64,000 nt of DNA from Methanobacteriota archaeon (GCA_016841485.1 JAENZA010000004.1:21480-85479), one strand, 5' to 3'. Positions 39,793 to 48,318 are shown, numbered from the stretch's first letter. Numbers and translations: made by a program. Notes: generated by a model not told the origin, from the letters alone.

Positions 39793-40053
39793 ATGATCCA
39801 AATGGATTCAAAAATTATGATATATGGGGCAATTGGTCTTGTTGCTGCATTTGCAGGAACATCGATAGGTCACTGTATCAAGGATGCAACAACGAGTTCA
39901 TTACTGGAAGGAATTGGACAAGTGATAGGTGATATTCTAATAATCATCGGAAGTTCAATTCTAAAAGTATACGCGTTGATTGCAATTGTGTATATTGTCT
40001 ATATGTTCATTCTGTATCTGCTTGATAATTGTTCAAATGGTGGATACTGGTGA
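39793..40053 (+). CDS. Small membrane protein (86 aa), unknown
   Basis: I do not recognise this protein. It has three hydrophobic helices: ~8-24 (IYGAIGLVAAFAGTSIG), ~41-57 (IGQVIGDILIIIGSSIL) and ~59-78 (VYALIAIVYIVYMFILYLL), with a short Cys-containing polar loop and a polar tail NCSNGGYW. Met at 39802 is an alternative start. The gene is AT-rich like the preceding region, so it is probably part of the same imported segment. A holin-like or toxin-like role is conceivable but unsupported. Confidence 0.55.
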   Translation: MIQMDSKIMIYGAIGLVAAFAGTSIGHCIKDATTSSLLEGIGQVIGDILIIIGSSILKVYALIAIVYIVYMFILYLLDNCSNGGYW

Positions 40054-40074
40054 ATTAGACAATAACCTTAATTT

Positions 40075-40093
40075 AACCCTTTTTTTGAGGGTT
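40075..40093 (+). terminator. Hairpin/T-run after the small membrane protein gene
   Basis: AACCC (40075-40079) pairs with GGGTT (40089-40093) across a loop of seven T, 22 bases after the stop codon. A weak stem with a T-run, plausible archaeal terminator. Confidence 0.4.
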
Positions 40094-40173
40094 TAGAACA
40101 ATACAAAATATTTGAAATTTTTAAAAAAATAAAGATGATTTATAATGTATTTCAGAATATACATAATGACAGA

Positions 40174-41364
40174 TTAAAAATCAGTCATAATTCTGAACTG
40201 ATCGATCTCTTCGCTGTTGAGTTCTTCAAGGAATCCCTCGGCTGCATTGCAGATATTCTTGGACGCGGTGATGGCCCGTCCGACCACCAGGATGTCGGCG
40301 CCTGCCTTCAGTGCATCCTTTACCACGTGCTGGCGGATACCGCCTGCGGTTGCGACGAGGAGTTTGCCGCCCCCGGCCTTCTTGATAGCCGGGATGTCGC
40401 CCCAGTTGTATTCGTCGCCCTCGGCGTCGATGGCCCGGTGCATCTCGACGATGCTCGGGACGGCACCGCGCTTTGCAAGTTCTGCCACCAGTTCTGCGGG
40501 TTTTTCAACATTGAGCATGTCGATGACCGAGTAGATGCCGGTCTTCTTTGCCTCGATGATGAACTTCTCGATGGTGACGATGGGGGCAAGACCCGATACG
40601 ACGACGGCGTCGGCAGATGCGTTTGCCGCCATCCGGGCCTCGAGGTTGCCGGTGTCAAGGGTCTTGAGGTCTGCGATGATGAACGCCTCGGGGCGGTATT
40701 TGCGGATCTCACCGATGACGCTCAGCCCGAACTGTTTGATGAGCGGGGTGCCGGCTTCAATGAGGATGTGGTCGTTTTCCGGGACATTACGAAGCACGCG
40801 TTCGACCGACTTCATGTCGACGAGGTCCATGGCCACCTGCAGGTAGGGGGGGTCCCAGAGGCGGTGAACCTTGAAGCCCATGACAGCGTGACCGGCACGG
40901 TCCTTCTCGTGAATGAGCGTCTTTTTGTCCGGGAATCCTGCAACTGCACGCTGGATTGCCTGTTTGGTGGCGCCGTAGTTGTAGCGGTAGATGCGGTTGT
41001 AGTCCTGTGCCGTGGGGTGGAGGAAGACGCTTGCAAGAATAACGGTCTCCTCGAGGTCCATATCATCAAAGATGCCTTCTTCGACCGAGTCCGCGACCGC
41101 CTTAGCGACAGCCGCCTGGACGGCGCCGAATATTGCATTGACCTGCTCTTCCTTTTTCAGGGTCACTTTCGGTATGATAAGCGTTGCCGGTTTGGTCAGC
41201 AGATTGGGGCGGATGACCGCAAGAAGCGGGGTATGGCCGGCGGAGAGCTGTGATGCCGCATTTGCAAAGGCCATCCCGACGGGGCCGTTTTTATCACCGA
41301 TCATCAGATCGATGTGGGCGAGTTCTGCTCCCTCGCCTTCGAGATATTCTCCTATTAGAAACAT
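40174..41364 (-). CDS. fae-hps: Fae-Hps bifunctional enzyme
   Basis: Fusion of formaldehyde-activating enzyme and 3-hexulose-6-phosphate synthase (396 aa). The Fae half (1-~160) begins FLIGEYLEGEGAELAHIDL with catalytic His17 and condenses formaldehyde with tetrahydromethanopterin. The Hps half (~165-396) is an OMP-decarboxylase-like barrel with ADLKTLDTGNLEARMA and VVATAGG-like phosphate loop. In methanogens lacking the oxidative pentose pathway, Hps runs in reverse to make ribulose-5-P, and Fae detoxifies the formaldehyde. The frame is open to 41547, but ATG 41364 with AGGA upstream is the family start. Confidence 0.95.
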   Translation of the reverse strand: MFLIGEYLEGEGAELAHIDLMIGDKNGPVGMAFANAASQLSAGHTPLLAVIRPNLLTKPATLIIPKVTLKKEEQVNAIFGAVQAAVAKAVADSVEEGIFDDMDLEETVILASVFLHPTAQDYNRIYRYNYGATKQAIQRAVAGFPDKKTLIHEKDRAGHAVMGFKVHRLWDPPYLQVAMDLVDMKSVERVLRNVPENDHILIEAGTPLIKQFGLSVIGEIRKYRPEAFIIADLKTLDTGNLEARMAANASADAVVVSGLAPIVTIEKFIIEAKKTGIYSVIDMLNVEKPAELVAELAKRGAVPSIVEMHRAIDAEGDEYNWGDIPAIKKAGGGKLLVATAGGIRQHVVKDALKAGADILVVGRAITASKNICNAAEGFLEELNSEEIDQFRIMTDF

Positions 41365-41506
41365 GGTTAATTCCTGCGTTATTATGGGGGTTCTCTGTAC
41401 ATAAATCCACGTGTCGGGTTTGATTTGCACAGAGAATTGTCGAAGAATGGTTCGTCGGTTCCTGTCATTCAAATAGCCCCTCACGACCGGATAGGACGGT
41501 GAGGAA

Positions 41507-41812
41507 ATGCTGTATGTCGTCTCCGAGGCCCTCGGAGGTGTGCCCATCCCCGACCTGCCGGTTGCGGCTGCCGCTCCCGAGTATATGGAACAAAAGGCAA
41601 CGATCGATGCAATATTTGCCCTTGCCTTCGGGCTCTACACCTATGTAAACCCTGTCCCGACCGTGGCCGGGGCCCCGAATCTGGTACAGCTGCTGACCTC
41701 GGATCTGAAGGATATTACCGGGGGTGTCCTGAGTGTCGAACGGGATACGGTGAAGGCTGCTGAAGGAATAGCCGACCATATCGAAGGCAGGATAACAAAG
41801 CTCGGGCTCTAA
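41507..41812 (+). pseudogene. cooS: C-terminal fragment of Ni-CO dehydrogenase (CooS)
   Basis: The 101-residue frame matches only the C-terminal end of monofunctional Ni-CODH: VPIPDLPVAAAAPEYMEQKA, GLYTYVNPVPTVAG and LTSDLKDITGG are typical CooS segments. Full-length CooS is ~630 aa. Everything upstream is missing, including all cluster-binding Cys and the C-cluster ligands. An in-frame stop (41492-41494) lies five codons before the ATG and no other CooS remnant is visible back to fae-hps. GGTGAGG happens to precede ATG 41507, so a short peptide could still be made. It is a degraded relic. Confidence 0.8.
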
Positions 41813-41840
41813 AAAGACTAAAATACACCATTTTGAAAAG

Positions 41841-42011
41841 TGGGGTCGGTGAGATTTGAACTCACGATCGACGGGTCTCTCCGACATGCGAGAGAGCACT
41901 GATTGCGTCAGTGCTCCAACGGGTCATCATCCAAATAGTCAGGAGACCCATTGTTCATCATTCGCAAAGACCGCTGGAGCCCGTCGCCATGCCGGACTAG
42001 GCCACGACCCC
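41841..42011 (-). tRNA. tRNA-Trp(CCA) with 97-nt intron
   Basis: Exon 1 is 42011-41974 (38 nt, ending at G37) and exon 2 is 41876-41841 (36 nt). Together they fold as a tRNA with acceptor GGGGTCG/CGACCCC, anticodon stem ACGGG/CCCGT, anticodon CCA and T-arm GTGAG-TTCAAAT-CTCAC. The 3' CCA is not encoded. The splice junctions form a perfect bulge-helix-bulge: central helix CTCC/GGAG with 5' bulge AG|C and 3' bulge AG|A. The intron is a box C/D RNA (next entry). Confidence 0.92.
41877..41973 (-). ncRNA. Box C/D guide RNA within the tRNA-Trp intron
   Basis: On the minus strand, box C ATGATGA (41961-41955), D' CTGA (41942-41939), C' ATGATGA (41930-41924) and box D CTGA (41911-41908) occur in order, closed by a terminal stem TTGCG/CGCAA. 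The fifth base upstream of D pairs with C34 (guide TGGAGC against GCUCCA), and the fifth upstream of D' pairs with C39 (guide ATGGGTCTC). This matches the known euryarchaeal system in which the pre-tRNA-Trp intron directs 2'-O-methylation of positions 34 and 39. Confidence 0.88.
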
Positions 42012-42104
42012 TCCAAAGGTGCACTACAACTATGCAAGCGTGAAACTTAAGAATTGTGTTCTTGATCGCGAGAGATAAGTATCCCGGATTCATATAGAAA
42101 TGGG

Positions 42105-43805
42105 ATGGTTCAGCCAAGTTATGCAAGCGGTATTTCAAACATTCCCCTGATGGGAATGACAATAGGTGAGATGCTGGACAATACGGTCAGGCAATATCCT
42201 GATAACGAAGCTGTGGTCGCAGTGGAACAGGATATCCGCTGGACCTACCGTGAGTTCAATGAACGTGTTGAAAAGCTTGGCAGAAGCCTCATGGCCCTCG
42301 GTGTTCGAAAAGGCGACCGGGTCGCAATATGGGCGATGAACTATGCCGAATGGCTCCTGGTCCAGTTCGCAACCGCCAAAATAGGTGCGATCATGGTGAA
42401 TATCAATCCGGCCTACCGTACCTTCGAGCTTGAATACACACTGAAACAGGCTGAAATCCATACCCTTCTTGTCCAGGGAAGGTTCAAAAGCTCGGATTAT
42501 GTCGGCATGTTCTATGAGGCCTGCCCCGAGGCGATTGAGTCTCGGCCGGGAAAAATATCCAGCGAGAAGTTTCCGTTCCTCAAAAACGTGGTCTTCATTG
42601 GTGATATCCCGTATAACGGGATGTTTACCTGGGACGAGATTCACGAAATGGGGGAGAATATCAGCCGCGATGAGCTCCAGGAACGTAAGGAATCGCTCTC
42701 CTTTGACGATCCCATCAACATCCAGTACACGTCGGGCACCACAGGATACCCGAAGGGCGTGGTGCTGACCCATCACAATGTCATGAACAACGGCTTTACC
42801 ATCGGCGAAGGGATGTCCTTCACCGAGAAGGATCGCCTCTGTATCCCGGTGCCGTTCTACCACTGTTTCGGGATGGTGCTCTCCAACATGGCCTGTGTCA
42901 CCCACGGGTCAACCATGGTTCTCCCGTCCCCCGCGTTCGATGCGGAGAAGGTGCTCCAGACGGTGCAAAATGAGAGATGCACAGCCGTGCACGGAGTGCC
43001 AACCATGTTCATCGCCGAACTCAAGCACCCTAACTTCAAGAAATACAAATACGATACGCTCAGAACCGGGATTATGGCCGGTTCCCCCTGTCCCATCGAG
43101 TACATGCGGCAGGTGGCCGACAAGATGAACATGACGGAGATAGTGATTGTCTACGGCCAGACCGAGACCTCGCCGGGGGTCACCATGACGACCACTTCCG
43201 ATCCCCTTGAGCGCAGGGTGTCGACCGTGGGGAAGGCCTTTCCGAATGTCGAGCTGAAGATCATCGATCCCCAGACTCAGAAGATCGTTCCCCGGGGGAT
43301 GCCGGGCGAGATCTGTGCCCGCGGGTATGTGGTGATGAAATGCTACTACAACAACCCCAGTGCAACCCGCAGCACCATCGATGCCGACCGGTGGAACCAT
43401 ACTGGTGACCTGGGCGTCATGGACGAAGACGGGTATGTCAGGATCGTCGGGAGAATCAAGGAGATGGTCATTCGCGGCGGAGAGAATATCTATCCCCGTG
43501 AAATCGAGGAATTCTTCCATACCAATCCGAAGATCGAGGATGCCTACATCATCGGCGTTCCCGATGAGAAGTATGGCGAGGAGCTGATGGCCTGGGTAAA
43601 ACTCCACGACGGGTTTGAGATGACCGCCGAAGAGGTAAAGGAATACTGTGAAGGACGGATAGCCCGGTACAAGACCCCGCGGTATGTCAAGTTCGTCGAC
43701 AGTTTCCCCATTACGGTCTCGGGGAAAATCAGGAAAGTCGAAATGCGCGAGATCTCAATAAAGGAACTTGGCCTGGAGGACGAGGCCAGTATCGAGACTG
43801 CATGA
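42105..43805 (+). CDS. AMP-dependent acyl-CoA synthetase (FadD/FACS-like)
   Basis: 566-aa adenylate-forming ligase that activates a carboxylic acid as its CoA thioester. Motifs are the P-loop YTSGTTGYPKGVV (~207-219), YGQTETSPG, the Asp-containing WNHTGDLGVMDEDGY, the hinge GRIKEMVIRGGENIYP and a C-terminal ITVSGKIRK with the catalytic Lys. Length and motif wording resemble medium/long-chain acyl-CoA synthetases. The substrate in a methanogen is unclear (fatty acid, aromatic acid or propionate-like). It is divergent from tRNA-Trp. Confidence 0.88.
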   Translation: MVQPSYASGISNIPLMGMTIGEMLDNTVRQYPDNEAVVAVEQDIRWTYREFNERVEKLGRSLMALGVRKGDRVAIWAMNYAEWLLVQFATAKIGAIMVNINPAYRTFELEYTLKQAEIHTLLVQGRFKSSDYVGMFYEACPEAIESRPGKISSEKFPFLKNVVFIGDIPYNGMFTWDEIHEMGENISRDELQERKESLSFDDPINIQYTSGTTGYPKGVVLTHHNVMNNGFTIGEGMSFTEKDRLCIPVPFYHCFGMVLSNMACVTHGSTMVLPSPAFDAEKVLQTVQNERCTAVHGVPTMFIAELKHPNFKKYKYDTLRTGIMAGSPCPIEYMRQVADKMNMTEIVIVYGQTETSPGVTMTTTSDPLERRVSTVGKAFPNVELKIIDPQTQKIVPRGMPGEICARGYVVMKCYYNNPSATRSTIDADRWNHTGDLGVMDEDGYVRIVGRIKEMVIRGGENIYPREIEEFFHTNPKIEDAYIIGVPDEKYGEELMAWVKLHDGFEMTAEEVKEYCEGRIARYKTPRYVKFVDSFPITVSGKIRKVEMREISIKELGLEDEASIETA

Positions 43806-43806
43806 G

Positions 43807-44820
43807 TTAGTCCGGGAAATCCGCCCATAAGTCCCGCCCCCGTTCGGTCTCCTCTGGCGGGTACTCCATGAGTGCGTCCGGGTAGGGGGCAAAGAATGTC
43901 TGTTCATTCAGGTATTTGTCCCCGAACCGTGCGATCCAGGATTTCAGGATATTTTTAGGCCCGGCAAGCGTGCCGTTTCCTGCCCGGTAACTCTCGAGTG
44001 CATCGAGAAATACTGCCTTTTCTTCGTGGTTCAGCTGGTGTTTGAACCGTCCTTCGCTGTGCAGCATCACATTGATATTCTGGGCATAGGTCGGCGCCTT
44101 TGCAATGGTGGGGAGGAGGAGCGCCCGGTACCGGGCAATCAGGTCGCCTGCAGGGGCCTTTCGTTTATGGGAACCGACAAGCCGGCCGAGTTCTTCGTAT
44201 CCTTTCCGGGTGTGAGCCATTAGAAGGAGTTTATTGTGGGAGTGAAACTCTACCAGTCCTGAAAATGTCTGGTGCTCCTCGACGATACGATAATCGGCGA
44301 GGGTGTATATCCGGGTGAGGAAATGATCGAGTATCCGGTGATTTTTGATTCGTCCTTCGTCTTCGATGGGGTATGAGGGATACCGCCGCAAGACTTCTCC
44401 CCCGAAAAATCCCGGTCCGTGGGCAATCGGTGCCGACGGCTGTGCCGACGGGTAGACCCGGACGCCGTTGATCCCTGAGGTCGGGGAGCGGTTCTTGAGG
44501 ATGAACCCGTCGACAGGGGGAATTTCATCGAGGAACCGGGTACAGAAGGTCTTCATCTCTTCTGTTACATCCCTTCCCGTCGATGGCTGGATGAGATGAT
44601 CGACGCCGTCCGTCCGGACGATGCGTATGGTCTCCCGTGGTATGCCGAGGCCGATTTCGACCTCCGGACAGACGGGAATAAAATCAATGAACGGTTTTAG
44701 CCGGGCAACTTCCCTGCTGGGAATCATGTCCCCGTTGTAACGGACCGGTTCGAATTCGATGCATTTGCTGACCACCACCCGCGGCTCTGCAAACTGACGT
44801 TTCCTGCTCTCCTGCGTCAT
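43807..44820 (-). CDS. DUF523-DUF1722 (YbgA-like) fusion protein
   Basis: 337-aa cytoplasmic protein. Residues ~12-150 are DUF523 (TudS-like fold: Cys20 in SKCIEFEPVRYNG, Cys51 in CPEVEIGLGIPRE, then KNRSPTSGI). Residues ~180-300 are DUF1722/YbgA. Stand-alone TudS desulfidases hold a [4Fe-5S] cluster with three Cys; the third position here is Ser115, so a classical cluster is doubtful. From memory, Ser is common in this fusion family. The function is unknown; links to photolyase-type repair or sulfur chemistry are speculative. It is tail-to-tail with the acyl-CoA synthetase, 1 base apart. Confidence 0.85.
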   Translation of the reverse strand: MTQESRKRQFAEPRVVVSKCIEFEPVRYNGDMIPSREVARLKPFIDFIPVCPEVEIGLGIPRETIRIVRTDGVDHLIQPSTGRDVTEEMKTFCTRFLDEIPPVDGFILKNRSPTSGINGVRVYPSAQPSAPIAHGPGFFGGEVLRRYPSYPIEDEGRIKNHRILDHFLTRIYTLADYRIVEEHQTFSGLVEFHSHNKLLLMAHTRKGYEELGRLVGSHKRKAPAGDLIARYRALLLPTIAKAPTYAQNINVMLHSEGRFKHQLNHEEKAVFLDALESYRAGNGTLAGPKNILKSWIARFGDKYLNEQTFFAPYPDALMEYPPEETERGRDLWADFPD

Positions 44821-44879
44821 GATGCAGAATACATGAAGGAAATGATAAACGTATCGCAGAAAAAAAAGGGGTCGCCTCT

Positions 44880-46196
44880 CTAGGAAGAGGACTGGGCAAC
44901 CAGGTCATCGGCACATTCCTGTGCACGGATAAGAATGTCCTCTTCTCCGGGAATGACCTTCTCGAACATCAGGGCGGTTCCGTTGCAGAACACGGTAGAT
45001 ACGGCGGCACCTGATGCGGCGTAGACGATATTCGAGTCTGCATTATGGAGGGGAACCATTGACGGGGTACGGGTATCGAGAAGAATGATGTCAGCGGCAG
45101 AACCGGGTGCTATGACCCCGCCACCGGTCCGGAGTGCACGAGCTCCGGCGGACGTCGCAAGCGTGAGCGCCTCGTGGGCCGGAAGGAGGACGCTCGAATT
45201 CCAGGCATACTTCTGGAGGAGTGCGGCAAACTTCATCTCCTCGATAAGGTCCAGGTTGTTGTTCGAGGAGCATCCGTCGGTCCCCAGGCTGACCCGGGCG
45301 CCTGCGTCTTTCAGCCAGTGATAGGGCATCGCCCGGCCGACGGCAAGTTTCATGTTTGAGGCAGGGTTGTGGGAGACCGTCACCCCACGCTCAGCGATGA
45401 GCCGGGATTCGTCCTCGTTCAGCCAGCAGCAGTGCGCCGCGACGGTGCGGTCCGTCAGGCAGCCGCACTGGTCGAGGAGGGCGGCCGGACGCATGCCGTG
45501 CTGACGGGTGCAGTCACTGACCTCCTGTTCCGTTTCTGCCAGGTGGATGTGGAGGCCGATGTCGTTGTCCCGGCTGAATCCTGCGCACCATTCCAGTCCT
45601 TCCGGTGAGACGGTATACGGGGCATGGGGGCCGACGGCGACCTGAAGCCGCGGATTGTTCATGGTGGAAACTGCCGCATACAACTCCTTTGTTGCGGCAA
45701 TTTCCGCTTCGCGTTTCTCGTCGTTGCCCAGGTCAATGAATCCGTGGGCAAACGTTCCTTTTATTCCGGCATCGGCAGTGGCACGGGCCGCCTCGTCCAT
45801 GAAAAAATACATGTCATTGAAGGCGATGGTGCCGGAGCGGATCATCTCGAGGCATGCAAGACGCGTTCCCCAGTAGACATCGTTGCCGGTGAGATGGGCT
45901 TCGAGCGGCCAGATCTTCTCGCTGAGCCATTCCTGCAGGTTCATGTCATCCGCATATCCCCGGAGGAGCGTCATTGCTGCGTGGGTATGGGTGTTGACGA
46001 GGCCGGGGAGGGCAATCGTTCCGGAGGCGTCGACGAGGAAATCCGCTTCCCTGCGGTACTCGCCAGCAATGTCACTACCGACCGCGCCGATGATGCCGTC
46101 GCGCCCGATATAGATGTCCTGCGGTGTTCCGTCGATGCGTGCGCCGGTGATGAATTTCGAGGTATTGGGGGCAAAAAAATCTTCTTCAGATGTCAT
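44880..46196 (-). CDS. dadD: 5'-deoxyadenosine/MTA/SAH deaminase (DadD-type amidohydrolase)
   Basis: Zinc amidohydrolase (438 aa) that deaminates S-adenosylhomocysteine, methylthioadenosine and, in methanogens, 5'-deoxyadenosine to the inosine forms. The metal site is complete: NTHTHAAM, GPHAPYT, HLAETEQE, SHNPASNMKLA and GTDGCSSNNNLD. It follows the thioinosine phosphorylase gene with ATGA overlap, so the pair runs the pathway SAM by-product -> inosine derivative -> hypoxanthine plus sugar phosphate. T-rich sequence after the stop suits termination. Confidence 0.92.
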   Translation of the reverse strand: MTSEEDFFAPNTSKFITGARIDGTPQDIYIGRDGIIGAVGSDIAGEYRREADFLVDASGTIALPGLVNTHTHAAMTLLRGYADDMNLQEWLSEKIWPLEAHLTGNDVYWGTRLACLEMIRSGTIAFNDMYFFMDEAARATADAGIKGTFAHGFIDLGNDEKREAEIAATKELYAAVSTMNNPRLQVAVGPHAPYTVSPEGLEWCAGFSRDNDIGLHIHLAETEQEVSDCTRQHGMRPAALLDQCGCLTDRTVAAHCCWLNEDESRLIAERGVTVSHNPASNMKLAVGRAMPYHWLKDAGARVSLGTDGCSSNNNLDLIEEMKFAALLQKYAWNSSVLLPAHEALTLATSAGARALRTGGGVIAPGSAADIILLDTRTPSMVPLHNADSNIVYAASGAAVSTVFCNGTALMFEKVIPGEEDILIRAQECADDLVAQSSS

Positions 46197-46873
46197 TCAT
46201 TCTCTCCGAGGGTGGTGATGATCGACTCAACGATCGTTTCGGTGCGTTTGGTATTCGCCTTTGCCATGGCCAGAATGTGGTCATACGACAGGATATCCTC
46301 CGTGACCCCGTGGGCGTAGTTGTCCACCATGCAGACGGCGGCAAACCGAATGCCGAGTTCATTGCAGAGGGTCGCTTCGGAGGCGACTGTCATCCCGACC
46401 ACATCGGCGATCTTTGCAAGGGCGGCAATCTCCGCCCGCGTCTCGATCCGGGGTCCGGCGGTCTGGGTATAGACACCGCCGTTGTGTGCGTCCGGGATGA
46501 TCTCTGCCAGGCGGGTGCGCAGTCCGGTATCGATCTCGGGCATCACATGCTGCTGGGTATGATTGTGGATACTGGGAACCTGTGCCATGGAGAGGTAATC
46601 GTCCGGAAGAAGGATGGTTCCCGGCGGATGGGCGGTCCGAAGCGATCCGACGGAGCCGAGGGCAACGACCCGGTCGACGCCGTCAAGTGCAAGGGCCGAG
46701 GCCATTGCCCGGAAGTTGATCCGGTGCGGCGGCCGGTTAAACTGGTGCCGGAGCAGGAGGGCCACCTCTCCGAGGTAGAGTTCTGCCGGTCCGTACGGGG
46801 TATTCGTCACTGTCCGGGTAAGGTCCGGAAGGTTTGCGTGAAAGAGACTGGTCCCACCGATTATGGCAAGCAT
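46193..46873 (-). CDS. S-methyl-5'-thioinosine / purine nucleoside phosphorylase
   Basis: 226-aa phosphorylase of the MTAP/PNP family. IIGGTSL is the phosphate-binding opening, ALGSVGSL a second phosphate-loop, ETRAEIAAL and GMTVASEATL the base and ribose contacts. In a methanogen with DadD the likely substrate is methylthioinosine rather than methylthioadenosine. ATG 46873 has GGTGAC upstream and matches the family; the frame is open to 46960 with no support. The dadD start overlaps the stop by four bases. Confidence 0.9.
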   Translation of the reverse strand: MLAIIGGTSLFHANLPDLTRTVTNTPYGPAELYLGEVALLLRHQFNRPPHRINFRAMASALALDGVDRVVALGSVGSLRTAHPPGTILLPDDYLSMAQVPSIHNHTQQHVMPEIDTGLRTRLAEIIPDAHNGGVYTQTAGPRIETRAEIAALAKIADVVGMTVASEATLCNELGIRFAAVCMVDNYAHGVTEDILSYDHILAMAKANTKRTETIVESIITTLGENE

Positions 46874-47016
46874 CGTCCCGTCACCTCCGCCTCTCTGATG
46901 GACATGATTGTATGTATCCGCACGATGGATTCCATGCATATCATATTTTTGTTCTTCCACTTAAGATGTGGGACAAGTATGAGAATCCATATGTTTATCC
47001 GGCCAGAATCTGACCA

Positions 47017-48150
47017 ATGACAATGGACAGATTCGGTATTGTCGACGATGAGACGATAACTGAAGGGAAATGCACAGATATCTATTTTGACCGGACGATG
47101 TCGGCACTTATGCAGGATGGGAAAAATCCGGTGGTGACGGCAGAAATTACCGCATCCTCGCTTCCCGGCGAGTGGGGAGTGTTCTGCGGCCTCAACGATG
47201 TGATGACCCTCCTTGCGGGCAGAAACGTGAGTGCCAGCACACTCCCGGAAGGGAGCATCTTCTATCCCGGTGAACCCGTCATCAGGATTCAGGGCCCGTA
47301 TCTTGAATTCTGCCTCCTTGAGACGGCACTCCTCGGGTTCATCTGCCATGCGTCGGGGATTGCCACCGCCGCGGCGCAGATAAAGGCTGCAGCGGGCGGC
47401 CGGCAGATCCTCTCGTTCGGGTCACGGCGGCAGCACCCGGCAATCTCACGGATGATCGAACGTGCGGCGTGGATTGGAGGCGCCGATGCCGTGAGCAATA
47501 CCTGTGCGCCTGAGGGGATCCCGGTGGCGGGCACCATCCCGCATGCGCTCATCATGTGCTATGGCAACCCGGAGGAGGCATGGGCGTCCTTCGACCGGAC
47601 GGCGCCGCCGGATGTGCCCCGGGTCTACCTCTGCGATACCTACTGCGATGAGAAGCGGGAGGTGCTTGCTGCCGCCCGGGCGGGGGCCACCGCCGTTCGT
47701 CTCGACACCCCGAGATCAAGGCGGGGGGATATGCAGGCCATCCTCGAAGAAGTGCGGTGGGAACTGGATGTGCACGGGTTTGAGAATGTCGGCATCTTCC
47801 TCTCCGGCGGGCTTACCGTCGATGATGTCCGTGCCTACCGCGACATGGTGGAGGCCTTCGGTGTCGGCGGAGCAATTGCAAATGCACCGGTCATCGACTT
47901 CTCCCTCGACATCGTGGAGATAGAGGGGACGCCCGTATCCAAACGGGGGAAGAAGAGCGGTGTCAAGGATATCTATGCAGGACCCGGCATCCGTGTCGTC
48001 CGCCCGGCCGTCCTGACGGCCCCGGACGGGACGGTTCCCCTGCTCGAACCTCACATCGACGGCGGCGCATCTCTCAAAGAGTGCGATATGAACGCGGCAC
48101 GAGCCAGAGTACTCGCCAGTATCGCCTCTTTTTCTGCGTCAGAAAAATAA
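47017..48150 (+). CDS. pncB: Nicotinate phosphoribosyltransferase
   Basis: Makes nicotinate mononucleotide from nicotinate and PRPP for NAD salvage (377 aa). The archaeal/bacterial short form shows YFDRTMSAL, the His-bearing loop FGSRRQHPAISRM with the phosphorylated-His candidate, an LDTPRSRRGD stretch and GGLTVDDVRAY plus GVGGAIANAP that bind the phosphoribosyl group. The region after ~320 carries a Lys-rich KRGKKSG loop. The gene is divergent from the phosphorylase gene and precedes tRNA-Ala. Confidence 0.9.
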   Translation: MTMDRFGIVDDETITEGKCTDIYFDRTMSALMQDGKNPVVTAEITASSLPGEWGVFCGLNDVMTLLAGRNVSASTLPEGSIFYPGEPVIRIQGPYLEFCLLETALLGFICHASGIATAAAQIKAAAGGRQILSFGSRRQHPAISRMIERAAWIGGADAVSNTCAPEGIPVAGTIPHALIMCYGNPEEAWASFDRTAPPDVPRVYLCDTYCDEKREVLAAARAGATAVRLDTPRSRRGDMQAILEEVRWELDVHGFENVGIFLSGGLTVDDVRAYRDMVEAFGVGGAIANAPVIDFSLDIVEIEGTPVSKRGKKSGVKDIYAGPGIRVVRPAVLTAPDGTVPLLEPHIDGGASLKECDMNAARARVLASIASFSASEK

Positions 48151-48188
48151 GAGTTTTAACGTAGTAGGTGCAACATTAGCTGCACAAC

Positions 48189-48260
48189 GGGCCGATAGAT
48201 CAGGGGAAGATCGCTACCTTGGCATGGTAGAGGCCGCGGGTTCAATTCCCGCTCGGTCCA
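48189..48260 (+). tRNA. tRNA-Ala(GGC)
   Basis: Full cloverleaf: acceptor GGGCCGA/TCGGTCC (one G-T), D arm GATC..GATC, anticodon stem CTACC/GGTAG around TTGGCAT with anticodon GGC, T-arm GCGGG-TTCAATT-CCCGC, discriminator A. CCA is not encoded and there is no intron. Confidence 0.95.
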
Positions 48261-48318
48261 TTTACTCAATACAAAGCTTTTTTCTTAATTTCTGTTGATT
48301 GAATATCAGGTGTTGTGT

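Noticed and set aside
41507..41812. A genuine small protein starting at the GGTGAGG-ATG
   Set aside because: The sequence is clearly the end of CooS, so decay is the simpler reading; kept as pseudogene.
43807..44820. Loss of the third cluster Cys in the DUF523 domain as a mutation
   Set aside because: Ser at this place is, as I recall, usual in DUF523-DUF1722 fusions, so it is not a lesion specific to this genome.
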